A stretch of 64,000 nt of DNA from an uncultured Gammaproteobacteria bacterium (GCA_951812995.1 CATOTD010000008.1:39653-103652); one strand, 5' to 3'. Positions 53,065-62,697 are shown, numbered from the stretch's first letter. Numbers and translations: made by a program. Notes: generated by a model from the sequence alone, not told the origin.

Positions 53065-53355
53065 CGGCTGAGTCGGGTCGGGTTGGACGTGGTCGGGCTG
53101 AGCCGAGTTGAGTGCGGTCGGGTCAGATCAAGCGTGACCAGGCCGGGTTGAGCCAAGTTGAGTGCGGTCGAGCTGGGCGTGACATGAACCAAGTTGAGTC
53201 GGGTCAAGCGCGGTCGGGTCAGATCAAGCGTGACCAGGCCGGGTTGAGCCAAGTTGAGTGCGGTCGAGCTGGGTCAAGCGTGGTCGGGTCTGGTTGAGTG
53301 CGGTTGAGCTGGGTTGAGTCAGGTCGGGCTGGGCGTGGCCGGGGCTGGATCAGGT
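53063..53355 (-). repeat. Pentamer repeat array 7 (reverse orientation, with higher-order repeat)
   Basis: About 290 bp, the longest array and the only one with the G-rich strand on plus (GAGTC, GGGTC, GGGTT, GAGTG, CGGTC). It contains a duplicated block of about 67 bp, offset by 96 bp: GGTCAGATCAAGCGTGACC at 53121 and again at 53217, with flanks. It starts next to the bamC stop. Confidence 0.82.
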
Positions 53356-53621
53356 CATTCAGTCTGAATAGCGGGTACTTTATCGTAACAAACAAGCATC
53401 GCTTTAGTGCAGAGGTCTCCATCTGCTGTTGCTTTATCGGTTGCAGTAAAATATTCTGCTTTTATAGTGTTTTTAATTTAGCTATCAAGTCTTGGCGAAT
53501 GACTTTATAGTTGGTGTACAGGCCCTTGCTGTAAAGGCATGACGCGCACTTAAAGGATACGCTAAAACTTGGCTCATCCTGTAAAGCCGCAAACAATATA
53601 AACGCGATTTAAAAAATAGTC
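53356..53621. other. Intergenic region after array 7
   Basis: Nothing was recognised apart from AT-rich sequence before the small exported protein. GCACTTAAAGGATACG near 53548 faintly resembles the array leader. Confidence 0.35.
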
Positions 53622-53912
53622 ATGAACTTAACTTATAAGATTATTAAAACGGCCTTCATTTCTATTGCCATTTCAGCATCAGCTTATGCGCTTGAATTGA
53701 GCAATGGAAAAACCATATGGACAGGGATGTCAGTTGATGAGCTTTATGAATCAGTCGGTCGACCGACTGCTCGTGGAGTTAAAAAACGAACTGGAAAAAC
53801 GTTTACACAAAAGTTTACATATAGAATTGACGGCAAATACATTGATGTTCTTGTAAAAGACAATTATGTAATTAAAGTCAATCGACGAGAATACAAGCTA
53901 CGTGGTAGATAG
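53622..53912 (+). CDS. Small exported protein of unknown function
   Basis: 96 residues. A signal peptide spans about 1-23 (FISIAISASAYA), and a mature basic domain (TIWTGMSVDELYESVGRPTA and TQKFTYRIDGKYIDVLVKDN) follows. The pattern of GMSxxELyxxxGxPT then a beta-strand series is reminiscent of SmpA/BamE-like or related small periplasmic folds, but I would not assign it. It is a single gene. Confidence 0.6.
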   Translation: MNLTYKIIKTAFISIAISASAYALELSNGKTIWTGMSVDELYESVGRPTARGVKKRTGKTFTQKFTYRIDGKYIDVLVKDNYVIKVNRREYKLRGR

Positions 53913-53936
53913 AGCAATAGGTCATAACATCTTTAA

Positions 53937-54146
53937 GCTACCCCTCGCGGTGCGCTACTGTTGCAAGCACTGTTCAGGCAGTCGATACTCAGCGTTGACC
54001 AGGCCGCAACAATCTGCAAAGTCAATTATCGTCCGGCAAATGAATTGGTGGCGTTAATGTGTAAGCACAATATTCTCCGTGAGGTCACTAGAAACAGGCT
54101 GTTTGCGTTTGCGCCTTATTTAAGCATTTTTAACCGCGACGACTGA
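53937..54146 (+). pseudogene. Fic-family protein, C-terminal remnant
   Basis: About 69 codons from a stop at 53934 to the TGA at 54146: LLQALFRQSILSVDQAATIC, VNYRPANELVALMCKHNILR and NRLFAFAPYL. This matches the winged-helix C-terminus of Fic (AMP-transferase) proteins, in which a DNA-binding-like tail follows the catalytic domain. The catalytic HPFxxGNG part is absent. It is a decayed gene. Confidence 0.6.
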
Positions 54147-54224
54147 CATAACAGGTTTGTGCAGATTGGATGCGCAACCACGATTATTGTTATAAAAGTG
54201 CTGTATAAAGAACAAAAAGTACAA

Positions 54225-54542
54225 TTAACACCCCACCGCCGCTTTCGTCATCTTCTGCAATTCGCCTTTCTCGTAAAGTTCCATCACGATATCACAACCG
54301 CCAACAAGTTCTCCTTTGATGAAGACTTGGGGAAAGGTGGGCCAGTTTGAATATTGGGGCAAGTTTGCACGCATGTCGGGTTCTGCTAATACGTCAACGA
54401 AACCAAATTCTACATCGCATTCTTTGAGTGCTTGTGCGGTACGCATTGAAAAACCGCATTGTGGAAAATCGGGCGAGCCTTTCATAAAAAGTACGATGGC
54501 ATTTTCATCTAGTTTTGTTTTTATCTGTTCCATTGGATCCAT
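54225..54542 (-). CDS. grxD: Monothiol glutaredoxin, CGFS type
   Basis: Carries or transfers [2Fe-2S] clusters. It has 105 residues with the active-site CGFS at 29-32, KGSPDFPQ before it, and WPTFPQVFIKGELVGGCDI as the glutathione-binding region. It stands alone on the minus strand. Confidence 0.94.
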   Translation of the reverse strand: MDPMEQIKTKLDENAIVLFMKGSPDFPQCGFSMRTAQALKECDVEFGFVDVLAEPDMRANLPQYSNWPTFPQVFIKGELVGGCDIVMELYEKGELQKMTKAAVGC

Positions 54543-54659
54543 ATATTTTATACCTCAATGTTAATAGTGTATTTGGTCAAGCTATTATACTAATACAATC
54601 TGCCGCTTTTTATAAAGATATCTGATAAGCAATTTATCCAGCCAGCATCGTTGTTAAAT

Positions 54660-55115
54660 CTATTTTGAATCAGATTCCCAATGTTCTCCTTCTATGGTAT
54701 TGCCCGTGTGCTTGCGGGTACGGGTTTGCCAGATATGTATGTTAGATTGCATGAAATTAGCCAGACATGTTTGCGCAATGTGGCGGCGTAGGGCCGGAAT
54801 CAGGACCAGAAAACCGAATACATCGGTAAAAAAACCCGGGGTCAAAAGCAATGCGCCCGCAATCAGCAACATTAAACCTTCAATCAGCTCAGTCGCAGGT
54901 AGATTACCCTGATCCATATTTAACTGGACTTTTGCAAGTGTTGCCAAACCCTGATTGCGTAACAATGCCGCACCTAGTGCCGCCGTTCCTATGACGAGTG
55001 CTATTGTATAGACAGCACCGACAACGCGGCCAATCTCGATTAATAGCATGATCTCAATTAACGGGATAGTGAGGAAAAGAATAAATAATATCTTAAACAA
55101 TCGTTGGCACTCCAA
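54660..55115 (-). CDS. fxsA: FxsA-family membrane protein
   Basis: A 151-residue inner-membrane protein with helices near 8-30 and 33-50 and a third near 80-110 (LIEGLMLLIAGALLLTPGFF). FxsA in E. coli suppresses F exclusion of phage T7. It lies head-to-head with cutA-dsbD, similar to the E. coli neighbourhood. Confidence 0.85.
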   Translation of the reverse strand: MECQRLFKILFILFLTIPLIEIMLLIEIGRVVGAVYTIALVIGTAALGAALLRNQGLATLAKVQLNMDQGNLPATELIEGLMLLIAGALLLTPGFFTDVFGFLVLIPALRRHIAQTCLANFMQSNIHIWQTRTRKHTGNTIEGEHWESDSK

Positions 55116-55206
55116 AGTTTTTCTCGACCAAGCAAAGTGGCATTATTATTGACTTATAGGCAAAATACCAATTTATAAATTCGATTATAATTATTTTAAT
55201 ATAACG

Positions 55207-55539
55207 ATGGCTGAAAAAAATAAATATCTACTGGTCATAAGTAATTGTCCAGACTCGATCTCGGCTACAAACATTGCGCAAGATTTGGTGTCGGCAAAAT
55301 TGGCGGCTTGTGCAAATATTATCCCTGGTGTTGAATCTTTATTTTCATGGACTGGCAAGGTAGACAAAGCCAATGAACACATGCTTATCGTCAAGACAAC
55401 GGCTGCATGTTATGACGCTGTTGAACAACGCATCAAAAATCTGCATCCATACACACTTCCAGAAATTATTGCTATTCCTATCCATACAGGCTCTGCCGAG
55501 TATCTGCATTGGATCAGCACAAATACCGATAATCCATGA
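55207..55539 (+). CDS. cutA: Divalent-cation tolerance protein CutA
   Basis: A 110-residue trimeric ferredoxin-like protein. Family motifs are LVSAKLAACANIIPGVESLF, WTGKVDKANEHMLIVKT and HPYTLPEIIAIPI. Its stop overlaps the dsbD start (ATGA). Confidence 0.93.
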   Translation: MAEKNKYLLVISNCPDSISATNIAQDLVSAKLAACANIIPGVESLFSWTGKVDKANEHMLIVKTTAACYDAVEQRIKNLHPYTLPEIIAIPIHTGSAEYLHWISTNTDNP

Positions 55540-57359
55540 ATTTAATCCGTAACGCATTAATTTTAATTGTCTTGTTATTGCCGCTGGCCGTTGATGCGGG
55601 TGGCATAACCCGTAAATTAGGCGATTTCTTTGCATTTCAATCCACAGATGACGAAATCCTAGACCCCGCGCTCGCCTTTCGCGTGCGTGCTGATCTTGCC
55701 GCAAACAATCAGTTGTTGCTGAGCTGGGAAATTGCGCCAGGCTACTATCTTTATAAAGATAAATTTTCAGTGCAATCTGATAACCCCGCTATCACAGTAA
55801 CCATGCACGATTTTCCAGCAGGCAAGGTAAAACAAGATCCCACGTTTGGCCAGGTTGAGGTTTATTACGGCCAGAATAATGCATCCGGGGCTTTAATTTT
55901 TACCGATCCAACCCTACAAAAATTTGCGCTCAAAGTGGGCTATCAGGGGTGCAAAGAAGATTCTGTTTGTTATCCGCCCATAAAAAAAACATTATGGATC
56001 ACCCTACCCGACTCATTGACCCCGCTGCCAACGATTGATAACACAATTCAAGCACCACCGATTTCTAAACAAGATGCGATCACACAAAAGCTAAAGGATA
56101 AAAACTTGTTGCTTAATATTCTTTCCTTTTTCGGCTTCGGTTTATTGCTGTCGTTGACACCTTGTGTATTCCCCATGATTCCAATCCTGTCAGGCATTAT
56201 TGTGGGTGAGGGTACCCGCTTAACAAGGGCTCGTGGGATCATGCTGTCTTTAAGTTATGTTATAGCGATGGCATCAACCTACGCTGTGCTCGGGCTACTT
56301 GCCGGATTGTTCAGTCTTAATCTACAAGCGGCTGCGCAAAATGTATGGGTCTTAACTTTGTTCAGTGGTGTCTTTGTCTTGCTCGCGCTGTCCATGTTTG
56401 GGTGCTATGAATTACAGTTGCCTGCAAGTTGGCAAAGTCGCCTATCATCAAGTCATGACTACAAAAGTCATGGCACATTAAAAGGTGCCGTATTCATGGG
56501 TGTATTGTCGGCCCTTATCGTTGGCCCATGTGTCGCCCCACCATTAGCCGGCGCATTGTTTTATATTAGTCAGACCGGGGATGCCCTGTTAGGTGGTCTC
56601 GCCTTGTTTGCAATGGGATTAGGGTTTGGCGTGCCGTTATTAATCATTGGTGCGACGTCAGGTGAATTATTGCCGCGTGCGGGTGCCTGGATGGAATCTA
56701 TAAAACGACTCTTTGGCGTTATTTTATTAGGTGTTGCGATATGGTTTCTGGAACGGGTATTGACAGCAGCCATCGTATTAATGTTGTGGGCGATGTTGTT
56801 TATCACAGTGGCCATTTTTATCGGCGCACTGGATCGCATAGACACAACAACAACACCCGGGCGACGCTTATGGAAAGGATTGGGTTTAGTCATGTTGGTT
56901 TATGGTGCACTGTTGATCGTTGCCGCAGCAAATGGCAGCGGGACCGTCTTGCAGCCATTCCGAGAGCAAGCGAATATAGCAACCAAAGAGACCCTATCCT
57001 TTAATTATGTCGCCAGCCTTCAAGACTTGGAACAAGAATTGCGGCAAGCAAAACTTGCCGGGAAACCGGTGATGCTGGATTTTTATGCCAACTGGTGTGT
57101 CACCTGCAAGGAGATGGAATCCTATACGTTCAGCGACCCTGTTGTACAAGATACATTAAAACAATTTATTTTATTGAAGGTAGATGTCACGGCAAACAAC
57201 GACCTTGATAAAGCATTTTTAAAGCAGTTTGACCTTTTTGGCCCGCCTGCTATTTTATTTTTTAATGCTGATAGTGTAGAGATAAAATCCCATCGACTTG
57301 TTGGTTTTGTCAAAGCCCAGCCTTTCGTAGCACACTTAAAACAAGTCAGCATCTTATGA
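55536..57359 (+). CDS. dsbD: Thiol:disulfide interchange protein DsbD
   Basis: Moves electrons from cytoplasmic thioredoxin to the periplasm. It has 607 residues: a signal peptide (1-20), the DsbD-alpha domain with the Cys pair in GCKEDSVCYPP, a transmembrane domain with redox Cys in TPCVFPMIP and GPCVAPPLAG, and a C-terminal thioredoxin domain with NWCVTCKEME near 519-528. All three Cys pairs are present. Its stop overlaps the next gene (ATGA), forming cutA-dsbD-tlpA. Confidence 0.95.
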   Translation: MNLIRNALILIVLLLPLAVDAGGITRKLGDFFAFQSTDDEILDPALAFRVRADLAANNQLLLSWEIAPGYYLYKDKFSVQSDNPAITVTMHDFPAGKVKQDPTFGQVEVYYGQNNASGALIFTDPTLQKFALKVGYQGCKEDSVCYPPIKKTLWITLPDSLTPLPTIDNTIQAPPISKQDAITQKLKDKNLLLNILSFFGFGLLLSLTPCVFPMIPILSGIIVGEGTRLTRARGIMLSLSYVIAMASTYAVLGLLAGLFSLNLQAAAQNVWVLTLFSGVFVLLALSMFGCYELQLPASWQSRLSSSHDYKSHGTLKGAVFMGVLSALIVGPCVAPPLAGALFYISQTGDALLGGLALFAMGLGFGVPLLIIGATSGELLPRAGAWMESIKRLFGVILLGVAIWFLERVLTAAIVLMLWAMLFITVAIFIGALDRIDTTTTPGRRLWKGLGLVMLVYGALLIVAAANGSGTVLQPFREQANIATKETLSFNYVASLQDLEQELRQAKLAGKPVMLDFYANWCVTCKEMESYTFSDPVVQDTLKQFILLKVDVTANNDLDKAFLKQFDLFGPPAILFFNADSVEIKSHRLVGFVKAQPFVAHLKQVSIL

Positions 57360-57913
57360 AACAATGGCAAGTTATAACATTGGCGGGTGTTATCGCATTA
57401 CTAGCGGGTATGGGTGGTTATCAACTGCAACAAAATATCGGATCTGAAAAACCGACAACAGCCATACAAAAACCAATTTCCCCAGAAGCAGTCGTTGGTA
57501 CAATGGCAGAAGAATTTATATTGCCCGATATGAATGGCAATCAACGCCATTTATCCGAATGGCAGGGTAAGATCATAGCCATAAATTTTTGGGCTACCTG
57601 GTGTGCGCCATGCCGTGAAGAGATACCTGATTTTGTTGAATTACAGCGACAATACAATAGCGCGGGACTACAGTTTATCGGCATTACATTACAACAGACA
57701 GAAGAAATCGTTGATTTTATCGCAGCATTCAATGTTAATTACCCCTCATTAGTGGGTGGTAATGAGGTTATTAAGATCGCGAAAAAATTAGGTAACGGGA
57801 TTGGTGCCTTACCTTATACGGTCATCATCGATCGTAGCGGCCGAATTGTCTTTACGCGACGTGGGCGGTTATCAAAGAGCGAGGCAGAATCGGTTATTCA
57901 AACCTTACTCTAA
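57356..57913 (+). CDS. TlpA/ResA-like membrane-anchored thioredoxin
   Basis: A 185-residue protein: an N-terminal signal anchor (about 6-24) and a periplasmic thioredoxin fold with WCAPC (Cys83, Cys86), preceded by FWAT. It is translationally coupled to dsbD, which is its likely reductant. Possible roles are apocytochrome c reduction or another reductive periplasmic task, consistent with the c-type cytochrome in the window. Confidence 0.9.
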   Translation: MKQWQVITLAGVIALLAGMGGYQLQQNIGSEKPTTAIQKPISPEAVVGTMAEEFILPDMNGNQRHLSEWQGKIIAINFWATWCAPCREEIPDFVELQRQYNSAGLQFIGITLQQTEEIVDFIAAFNVNYPSLVGGNEVIKIAKKLGNGIGALPYTVIIDRSGRIVFTRRGRLSKSEAESVIQTLL

Positions 57914-58011
57914 ACATAAAAAACAATTACCCGCCTCCATTTTCCCTTAAATGTTGATAAAGCAACAAAAAATCGGTTAAGATCGCTGAAATAAATTTTT
58001 CAGGAAATACC

Positions 58012-58458
58012 TTGAAGTTGCTAGTATTACATGGTCCCAATCTCAACCTTCTGGGCGAGCGCGAACCTGAAACCTATGGCACGACAACACTGGCGGAGGT
58101 AGACGCACATTTGCTTGGTTTAGCCAAAGATAAGGGCCATGCGTTATCGACCTTTCAAACCAATGCCGAGCACGAGATGATCGATCAGATCCATAGTGCC
58201 AAACAAACAGGCGTGGATTTTATTTTAATCAATCCAGGCGCGTTTACACACACCAGTATCGCGATACGTGATGCAATGCTAGCCACACAAATTCCCTGCA
58301 TAGAAGTACATCTCTCCAATATATTTTCGCGCGAAACATTTAGGCGGCATTCTTATTTATCCGATATTGCTGTGGCAGTCATCAGTGGTCTCGGGGCGTA
58401 TGGTTATGAACTTGCCCTGCATGGTGCAGAGCACTACTTACAATTAAATAAAAAATGA
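58012..58458 (+). CDS. aroQ: 3-dehydroquinate dehydratase, type II
   Basis: Third step of the shikimate pathway. The 148-residue protein begins with a TTG start at 58012 ([20 protein letters not shown]), with CAGGAA ten bases upstream. Catalytic landmarks are the Tyr in [22 protein letters not shown] and R-HSYLSD. The aroQ-accB-accC order is conserved in gammaproteobacteria. Confidence 0.95.
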   Translation: MKLLVLHGPNLNLLGEREPETYGTTTLAEVDAHLLGLAKDKGHALSTFQTNAEHEMIDQIHSAKQTGVDFILINPGAFTHTSIAIRDAMLATQIPCIEVHLSNIFSRETFRRHSYLSDIAVAVISGLGAYGYELALHGAEHYLQLNKK

Positions 58459-58464
58459 ATCAAC

Positions 58465-58938
58465 GTGGATATTAGAAAAGTAAAAAAATTGATTGAATTG
58501 CTTGAAGCATCGGGCGTTGCAGAAATAGAAATCCATGAAGGCGAAGAATCGGTTCGCATCAGCCGCAGTTCAACCGTGGCCCCACCCCAGACCATGACCA
58601 CGATGCCGCAAGCCGCTCCCGACAGCCAGACAAGTGAAAGCATCAAATCGCATTTAGCCACTGAGGAAAGCGCATCAAATGATAATTATGCCGAGCAAGG
58701 TCATGTTGTGACTTCGCCAATGGTCGGTATTTTTTACACTGCACCTTCCCCAGAAGAACCCGTATTCGTAACCAGAGGACAGGCCGTGAAGACAGGTCAA
58801 GTCCTCTGTATTATCGAAGCCATGAAGATCATGAATCAAATCGAATCTGAAGTAAGCGGCAAATTACTGCGCGTATTAGTCGACAATGGTGAGGCAGTCG
58901 AATATGGGCAACCGTTATTTATCATTGATCCAACCTAG
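58465..58938 (+). CDS. accB: Biotin carboxyl carrier protein of acetyl-CoA carboxylase
   Basis: 157 residues from a GTG start at 58465, six bases after the aroQ stop. An N-terminal helical region, a Pro/Ala/Ser linker (about 40-75) and a C-terminal biotinyl domain follow, with the biotin-accepting Lys121 in EAMKIMN. Confidence 0.95.
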   Translation: MDIRKVKKLIELLEASGVAEIEIHEGEESVRISRSSTVAPPQTMTTMPQAAPDSQTSESIKSHLATEESASNDNYAEQGHVVTSPMVGIFYTAPSPEEPVFVTRGQAVKTGQVLCIIEAMKIMNQIESEVSGKLLRVLVDNGEAVEYGQPLFIIDPT

Positions 58939-58996
58939 TTTTTAATGTGTATTAAAAAAGCATTTTTTATATTGAATCATCCAACACAATTTATCC
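58939..58996 (+). promoter_or_regulatory. AT-rich hairpin between accB and accC
   Basis: TTTTTAAT and ATTAAAAA flank GTGT just after the accB stop and could form an 8-bp AT stem. It may modulate accB/accC stoichiometry. It is too weak for a classical terminator. Confidence 0.35.
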
Positions 58997-60340
58997 ATGT
59001 TAGATAAAGTTGTTATTGCAAATCGCGGTGAAATTGCGCTTCGTATTCTGCGCGCATGTAAGGAATTAGGCATAAAGACAGTCGCTGCTTATGCAGAGGC
59101 TGATCGTGATCAGAAACATGTTTTCCTGTCTGATGAAGCCGTTTGTATAGGCCCGGCAAGCGCTATTGACAGTTATTTAAATATACCGGCCGTCATCAGC
59201 GCAGCAGAAGTGACGGATGCTGTAGCGATACACCCTGGTTATGGATTTCTTTCAGAAAATGCAGATTTTGCTGAACGTGTAGAGCAAAGTGGCTTTATCT
59301 TTATTGGACCTAAGGCTGAAACTATTCGTCTGATGGGCGACAAGGTCTCGGCGATCCAAGCCATGAAAAAAGCGGGCATCCCTTGCGTCCCGGGTTCGGG
59401 CGGCGCATTAGGCAATGATCCTGTTAAATTAAAAAATATAGCCAAGGAGATTGGTTACCCCGTTATCATCAAGGCCGCCGGTGGTGGTGGCGGGCGTGGT
59501 ATGCGCGTTGTCCATAGCGAAGCAAGTCTACTCAAGTCGATAACATTAACCCGCACTGAAGCGGCGGCGACCTTCGGTAATGATATGGTTTACATGGAAA
59601 AATTTCTTGCACATCCGCGGCATGTTGAAATTCAAATCATGGCTGATGAGCACGGCCATGTTATTTGTTTGGGTGAGCGTGATTGTTCCCTGCAACGACG
59701 ACACCAAAAGGTTATTGAAGAAGCACCCGCGCCAGGTTTGGATGATGCTACCAGAAAGAAAATAGGCGAACGTTGTGTCGCGGCTTGTAAAAAGATTGCT
59801 TATCGCGGGGCCGGCACATTTGAATTTCTCTATGAGGACGGCGAATTTTATTTTATTGAGATGAATACCCGCATTCAAGTGGAACATCCGGTAACAGAAA
59901 TGATTACCGGCGTTGATATTGTAAAAGAGCAATTACATATCGCGAGCGGCCAACCACTCCATTATAAGCAAAGTGATATTACCATCAGAGGCCATGCGAT
60001 TGAATGTCGCATCAATGCAGAAGATGCCGAAACTTTCATGCCATCACCTGGCACAATCGAACATTATCATCCACCAGGCGGTTTTGGCATTCGAGTTGAT
60101 ACGCATGTCTATCAAGGCTATAAAGTACCGCCACACTATGATTCAATGATCGGCAAATTAATTGCACATGCCGAGACTCGGGAATTAGCCTTGGCACGAT
60201 TGTCAATGGCATTATCAGAAATCCTTATCGATGGCATAAAAACCAATATCCCCTTACATCAAAAACTTGTCAAAGATACTGCTTTTATGAAAGGTGGCGT
60301 GGATATCCATTATCTGGAGAGCAAGCTGGGAATCAAATAA
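58997..60340 (+). CDS. accC: Biotin carboxylase of acetyl-CoA carboxylase
   Basis: A 447-residue ATP-grasp enzyme that carboxylates the biotin on AccB. Visible motifs are [11 protein letters not shown], the Gly-rich [13 protein letters not shown] loop, [13 protein letters not shown] and [15 protein letters not shown]. The stop overlaps the prmA start by one base. Confidence 0.96.
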   Translation: MLDKVVIANRGEIALRILRACKELGIKTVAAYAEADRDQKHVFLSDEAVCIGPASAIDSYLNIPAVISAAEVTDAVAIHPGYGFLSENADFAERVEQSGFIFIGPKAETIRLMGDKVSAIQAMKKAGIPCVPGSGGALGNDPVKLKNIAKEIGYPVIIKAAGGGGGRGMRVVHSEASLLKSITLTRTEAAATFGNDMVYMEKFLAHPRHVEIQIMADEHGHVICLGERDCSLQRRHQKVIEEAPAPGLDDATRKKIGERCVAACKKIAYRGAGTFEFLYEDGEFYFIEMNTRIQVEHPVTEMITGVDIVKEQLHIASGQPLHYKQSDITIRGHAIECRINAEDAETFMPSPGTIEHYHPPGGFGIRVDTHVYQGYKVPPHYDSMIGKLIAHAETRELALARLSMALSEILIDGIKTNIPLHQKLVKDTAFMKGGVDIHYLESKLGIK

Positions 60341-61230
60341 TGGCCTGGCTACAACTTGAACTCGAAATAAATCAGACTAAAGTTGAAGCACTCCTGGCAT
60401 TACTGGAACAGTTTGATGTGATGTCTGTGACATTGACAGCAGCGAGTCATGAACCTCTGTTTCATACCAAGCAACATACTGTCAATGAACCACAAGACTT
60501 CTGGCAAAAAACGCGCGTAACAGTCCTGCTACACCCTGATGCCGATCGTGATATCGTGTTGGTGTGTGTTCAGGATTGCATAGGCACCGACAATATCTAT
60601 CAACACAAGTTTGCGTGGCTGCAAGATAAAGATTGGGTTAGCGAATGCAAGGCCGCGCATCAGCCTTTATTTTTTTCTAATCGTATTTGTATTTCCCCGA
60701 GCTGGTGCGATCAACAAGACCATGATATACCGACCTTAATACTCGATCCTGGCTGCGCATTTGGCACTGGCACACATCCAACAACCGCGTTATGTATTGA
60801 GTGGCTTGCTACAAACGATCTGGCGAATAAAATCGTGATTGATTACGGTTGTGGTTCCGGGATCCTCGCGATGGTTGCAGCACGGCTTGGTGCCAAAACA
60901 GTGTATGCCGTCGATATAGATGAACACGCCATACAATTTGCCAAAGACAATATAAGCAGAAATAATTTAGCCGATAAAATTGTTATTGGCCATGTCGACA
61001 ACGTGTCTTTGCCCGACACAGATATCCTGCTAGCAAATATATTGATGAGGCCGTTGCAAGCATTATCAGATACCTTTTCAAGGCTGACGAAAACGGCTGG
61101 ACACATTGTCTTATCAGGCCTTTTGCGTACGCAAGCAGAAGCATGTTTGGCTACTTATGCACCCTGTTTTAATATGGACAAACCTGTATTCAGCGCAGAA
61201 TGGATTCGTTTACATGGTAGCAAAATATAA
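60340..61230 (+). CDS. prmA: Ribosomal protein L11 methyltransferase
   Basis: Trimethylates L11. It has 296 residues: an N-terminal L11-binding domain (about 1-60) and a SAM-dependent domain with LDPGCAFGTGTHPTT and DYGCGSGILAM (near 168-178), then DIDEHAI and LLANILMRPL. It is translationally coupled to accC and to the next gene. Confidence 0.95.
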   Translation: MAWLQLELEINQTKVEALLALLEQFDVMSVTLTAASHEPLFHTKQHTVNEPQDFWQKTRVTVLLHPDADRDIVLVCVQDCIGTDNIYQHKFAWLQDKDWVSECKAAHQPLFFSNRICISPSWCDQQDHDIPTLILDPGCAFGTGTHPTTALCIEWLATNDLANKIVIDYGCGSGILAMVAARLGAKTVYAVDIDEHAIQFAKDNISRNNLADKIVIGHVDNVSLPDTDILLANILMRPLQALSDTFSRLTKTAGHIVLSGLLRTQAEACLATYAPCFNMDKPVFSAEWIRLHGSKI

Positions 61231-62318
61231 TGTTTACAATTTGCCCACAATGTACGAAACAATTTCGTCTTTATGCGGAACAAATAGGGGCTGCAAATGG
61301 GCAGGTTCGTTGCGGATTTTGCAATATGCAGTTTAATGTCCTGGAACGACTACATGATGAACCATTAACGAATAAAAAAATAAGTAGCCACATTTATGCA
61401 GAACCTCGGCTTGCGCAAGAATCGCTTATAGGGCCTCGGCTTAAAATTCAAAGCCTGGATGAATCTGGAATCGCTACACCCGATGATGATTTATCAAAGA
61501 CTACAACTAAAAGTAGTCGTGAAAAACTGCCTACCCCTGATCGCCCACAAAAAATTGCCCGGATTGAACACAGGATTGAACATGGCATTGAACAGCGGGA
61601 AGAGACACGCGCAGATCAAGATGCAAGCGCAATAAACAGTCATACAAAACAACATACGACAGCCGATGCGGTTGCGGTTGACATCAATACTGCAGTGGGC
61701 GCAGTCAACGCGCTTGCCGCACCTGTTGATGATAAAAATTTCAGTCATGTTAGACCAGAATCGGCAACGGCGTATGCCAATGAAACACAAGATGAATTAC
61801 CAGAGATGGATGCGTTGTTGGAGAAAGTTCCCACGCGACAGAGCAAGGTATTGTTGCTGTTCTGGACCAGTGCCTGTGTTGTTGGACTGATGGCGATTGC
61901 ATTGCAGCTTACCTGGTTTAATCGTGATTGGGTATTGCGTCAATACCCGCAATTAACGCCTTATGTAAGAGCAACATGTAAAGAACTCGGCTGTAGGATA
62001 ATCCGTCAACGGGATGTGCGTGCCATTAAGCTGGTCAATCGTGATGTCCGGCTACACCCAGATTACCAGGATGTCATGCTCGTTAATCTCACTATGAACA
62101 ACGCGTTGGCGATACGTCAACCTTATCCTAAAGTGCAACTAACGTTGTTTGATACAACAGGCTCCCTAATTGGACATAGACGTTTTACACCCAACGATTA
62201 TCTTGATAACAGCATTGCAATAGATGCGGGTATGCCGGCCAATATTCCGGTACATTTTATGCTTGAAGTCAGCGGCCCCACTGCCGGTGCAGTTAGCTTT
62301 GAATTTCGTTTTCTGTGA
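61230..62318 (+). CDS. Zinc-ribbon DUF3426 membrane protein
   Basis: A 362-residue protein. The N-terminal MJ0042-type zinc ribbon has Cys5, Cys8, Cys28 and Cys31 (CPQC ... CGFC). A long charged, low-complexity region follows, with one membrane helix near 206-228 (VLLLFWTSACVVGLMAIALQ) and a periplasmic DUF3426 domain. It usually lies directly after prmA in gammaproteobacteria, as here. The function is unknown. Confidence 0.85.
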   Translation: MFTICPQCTKQFRLYAEQIGAANGQVRCGFCNMQFNVLERLHDEPLTNKKISSHIYAEPRLAQESLIGPRLKIQSLDESGIATPDDDLSKTTTKSSREKLPTPDRPQKIARIEHRIEHGIEQREETRADQDASAINSHTKQHTTADAVAVDINTAVGAVNALAAPVDDKNFSHVRPESATAYANETQDELPEMDALLEKVPTRQSKVLLLFWTSACVVGLMAIALQLTWFNRDWVLRQYPQLTPYVRATCKELGCRIIRQRDVRAIKLVNRDVRLHPDYQDVMLVNLTMNNALAIRQPYPKVQLTLFDTTGSLIGHRRFTPNDYLDNSIAIDAGMPANIPVHFMLEVSGPTAGAVSFEFRFL

Positions 62319-62339
62319 CAGGTCTTTATCATTTTGAGC

Positions 62340-62366
62340 CCTTTGTACTAAAGCGATACTTGTCCA
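62340..62366 (+). repeat. Diverged leader before pentamer array 8
   Basis: CCTTTGTACTAAAGCGATAC then TTGTCCAG corresponds to the leaders at 42286 and 49848 with several changes. It is placed exactly before an array, as the others are. Confidence 0.6.
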
Positions 62367-62605
62367 GCCCGACCCGGCTTGACCCACACCCGGCCCGATC
62401 CGACTCAGCTTGACCCGACCCACTCCCGACCCGACCCGGCTCGACTCAGCCCGACCCAACTCAACCCGATCCGACTCAGCCCGACTCATCCCATGCCCAG
62501 CGCAACTTGACTTAGCCCCGCTTGACTCAGCTTGACCCGGCCCACACCCGACCTGACCCAGCCCGATCCGACTCAGCTTGACCCGACCTGGCTTGATCTG
62601 GACTT
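62364..62605 (+). repeat. Pentamer repeat array 8
   Basis: About 240 bp of RACYC units (CGACC, CGACT, CAGCC, CAACC, CGGCC, CGATC) with clear 5-bp phase, C-rich on the plus strand, following the DUF3426 gene. Confidence 0.82.
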
Positions 62606-62662
62606 GTCACAATTTAATGCCGCACGAATGAGAGTATAACGTGCAGTAAAGGAGATAGAATT

Positions 62663-62697
62663 ATGGGTGCAGTAAGAACAGTAAGGACAGACGAGTT
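62663..62697 (+). pseudogene. 5' end of a gene interrupted by IS-A copy 5
   Basis: ATG at 62663 with AAAGGAG nine bases upstream starts MGAVRTVRTDEL, which is cut at codon 12 by IS-A copy 5. The remainder should lie right of the window. The short N-terminus does not allow identification. The IS frame adds about 12 residues and a stop. Confidence 0.5.
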
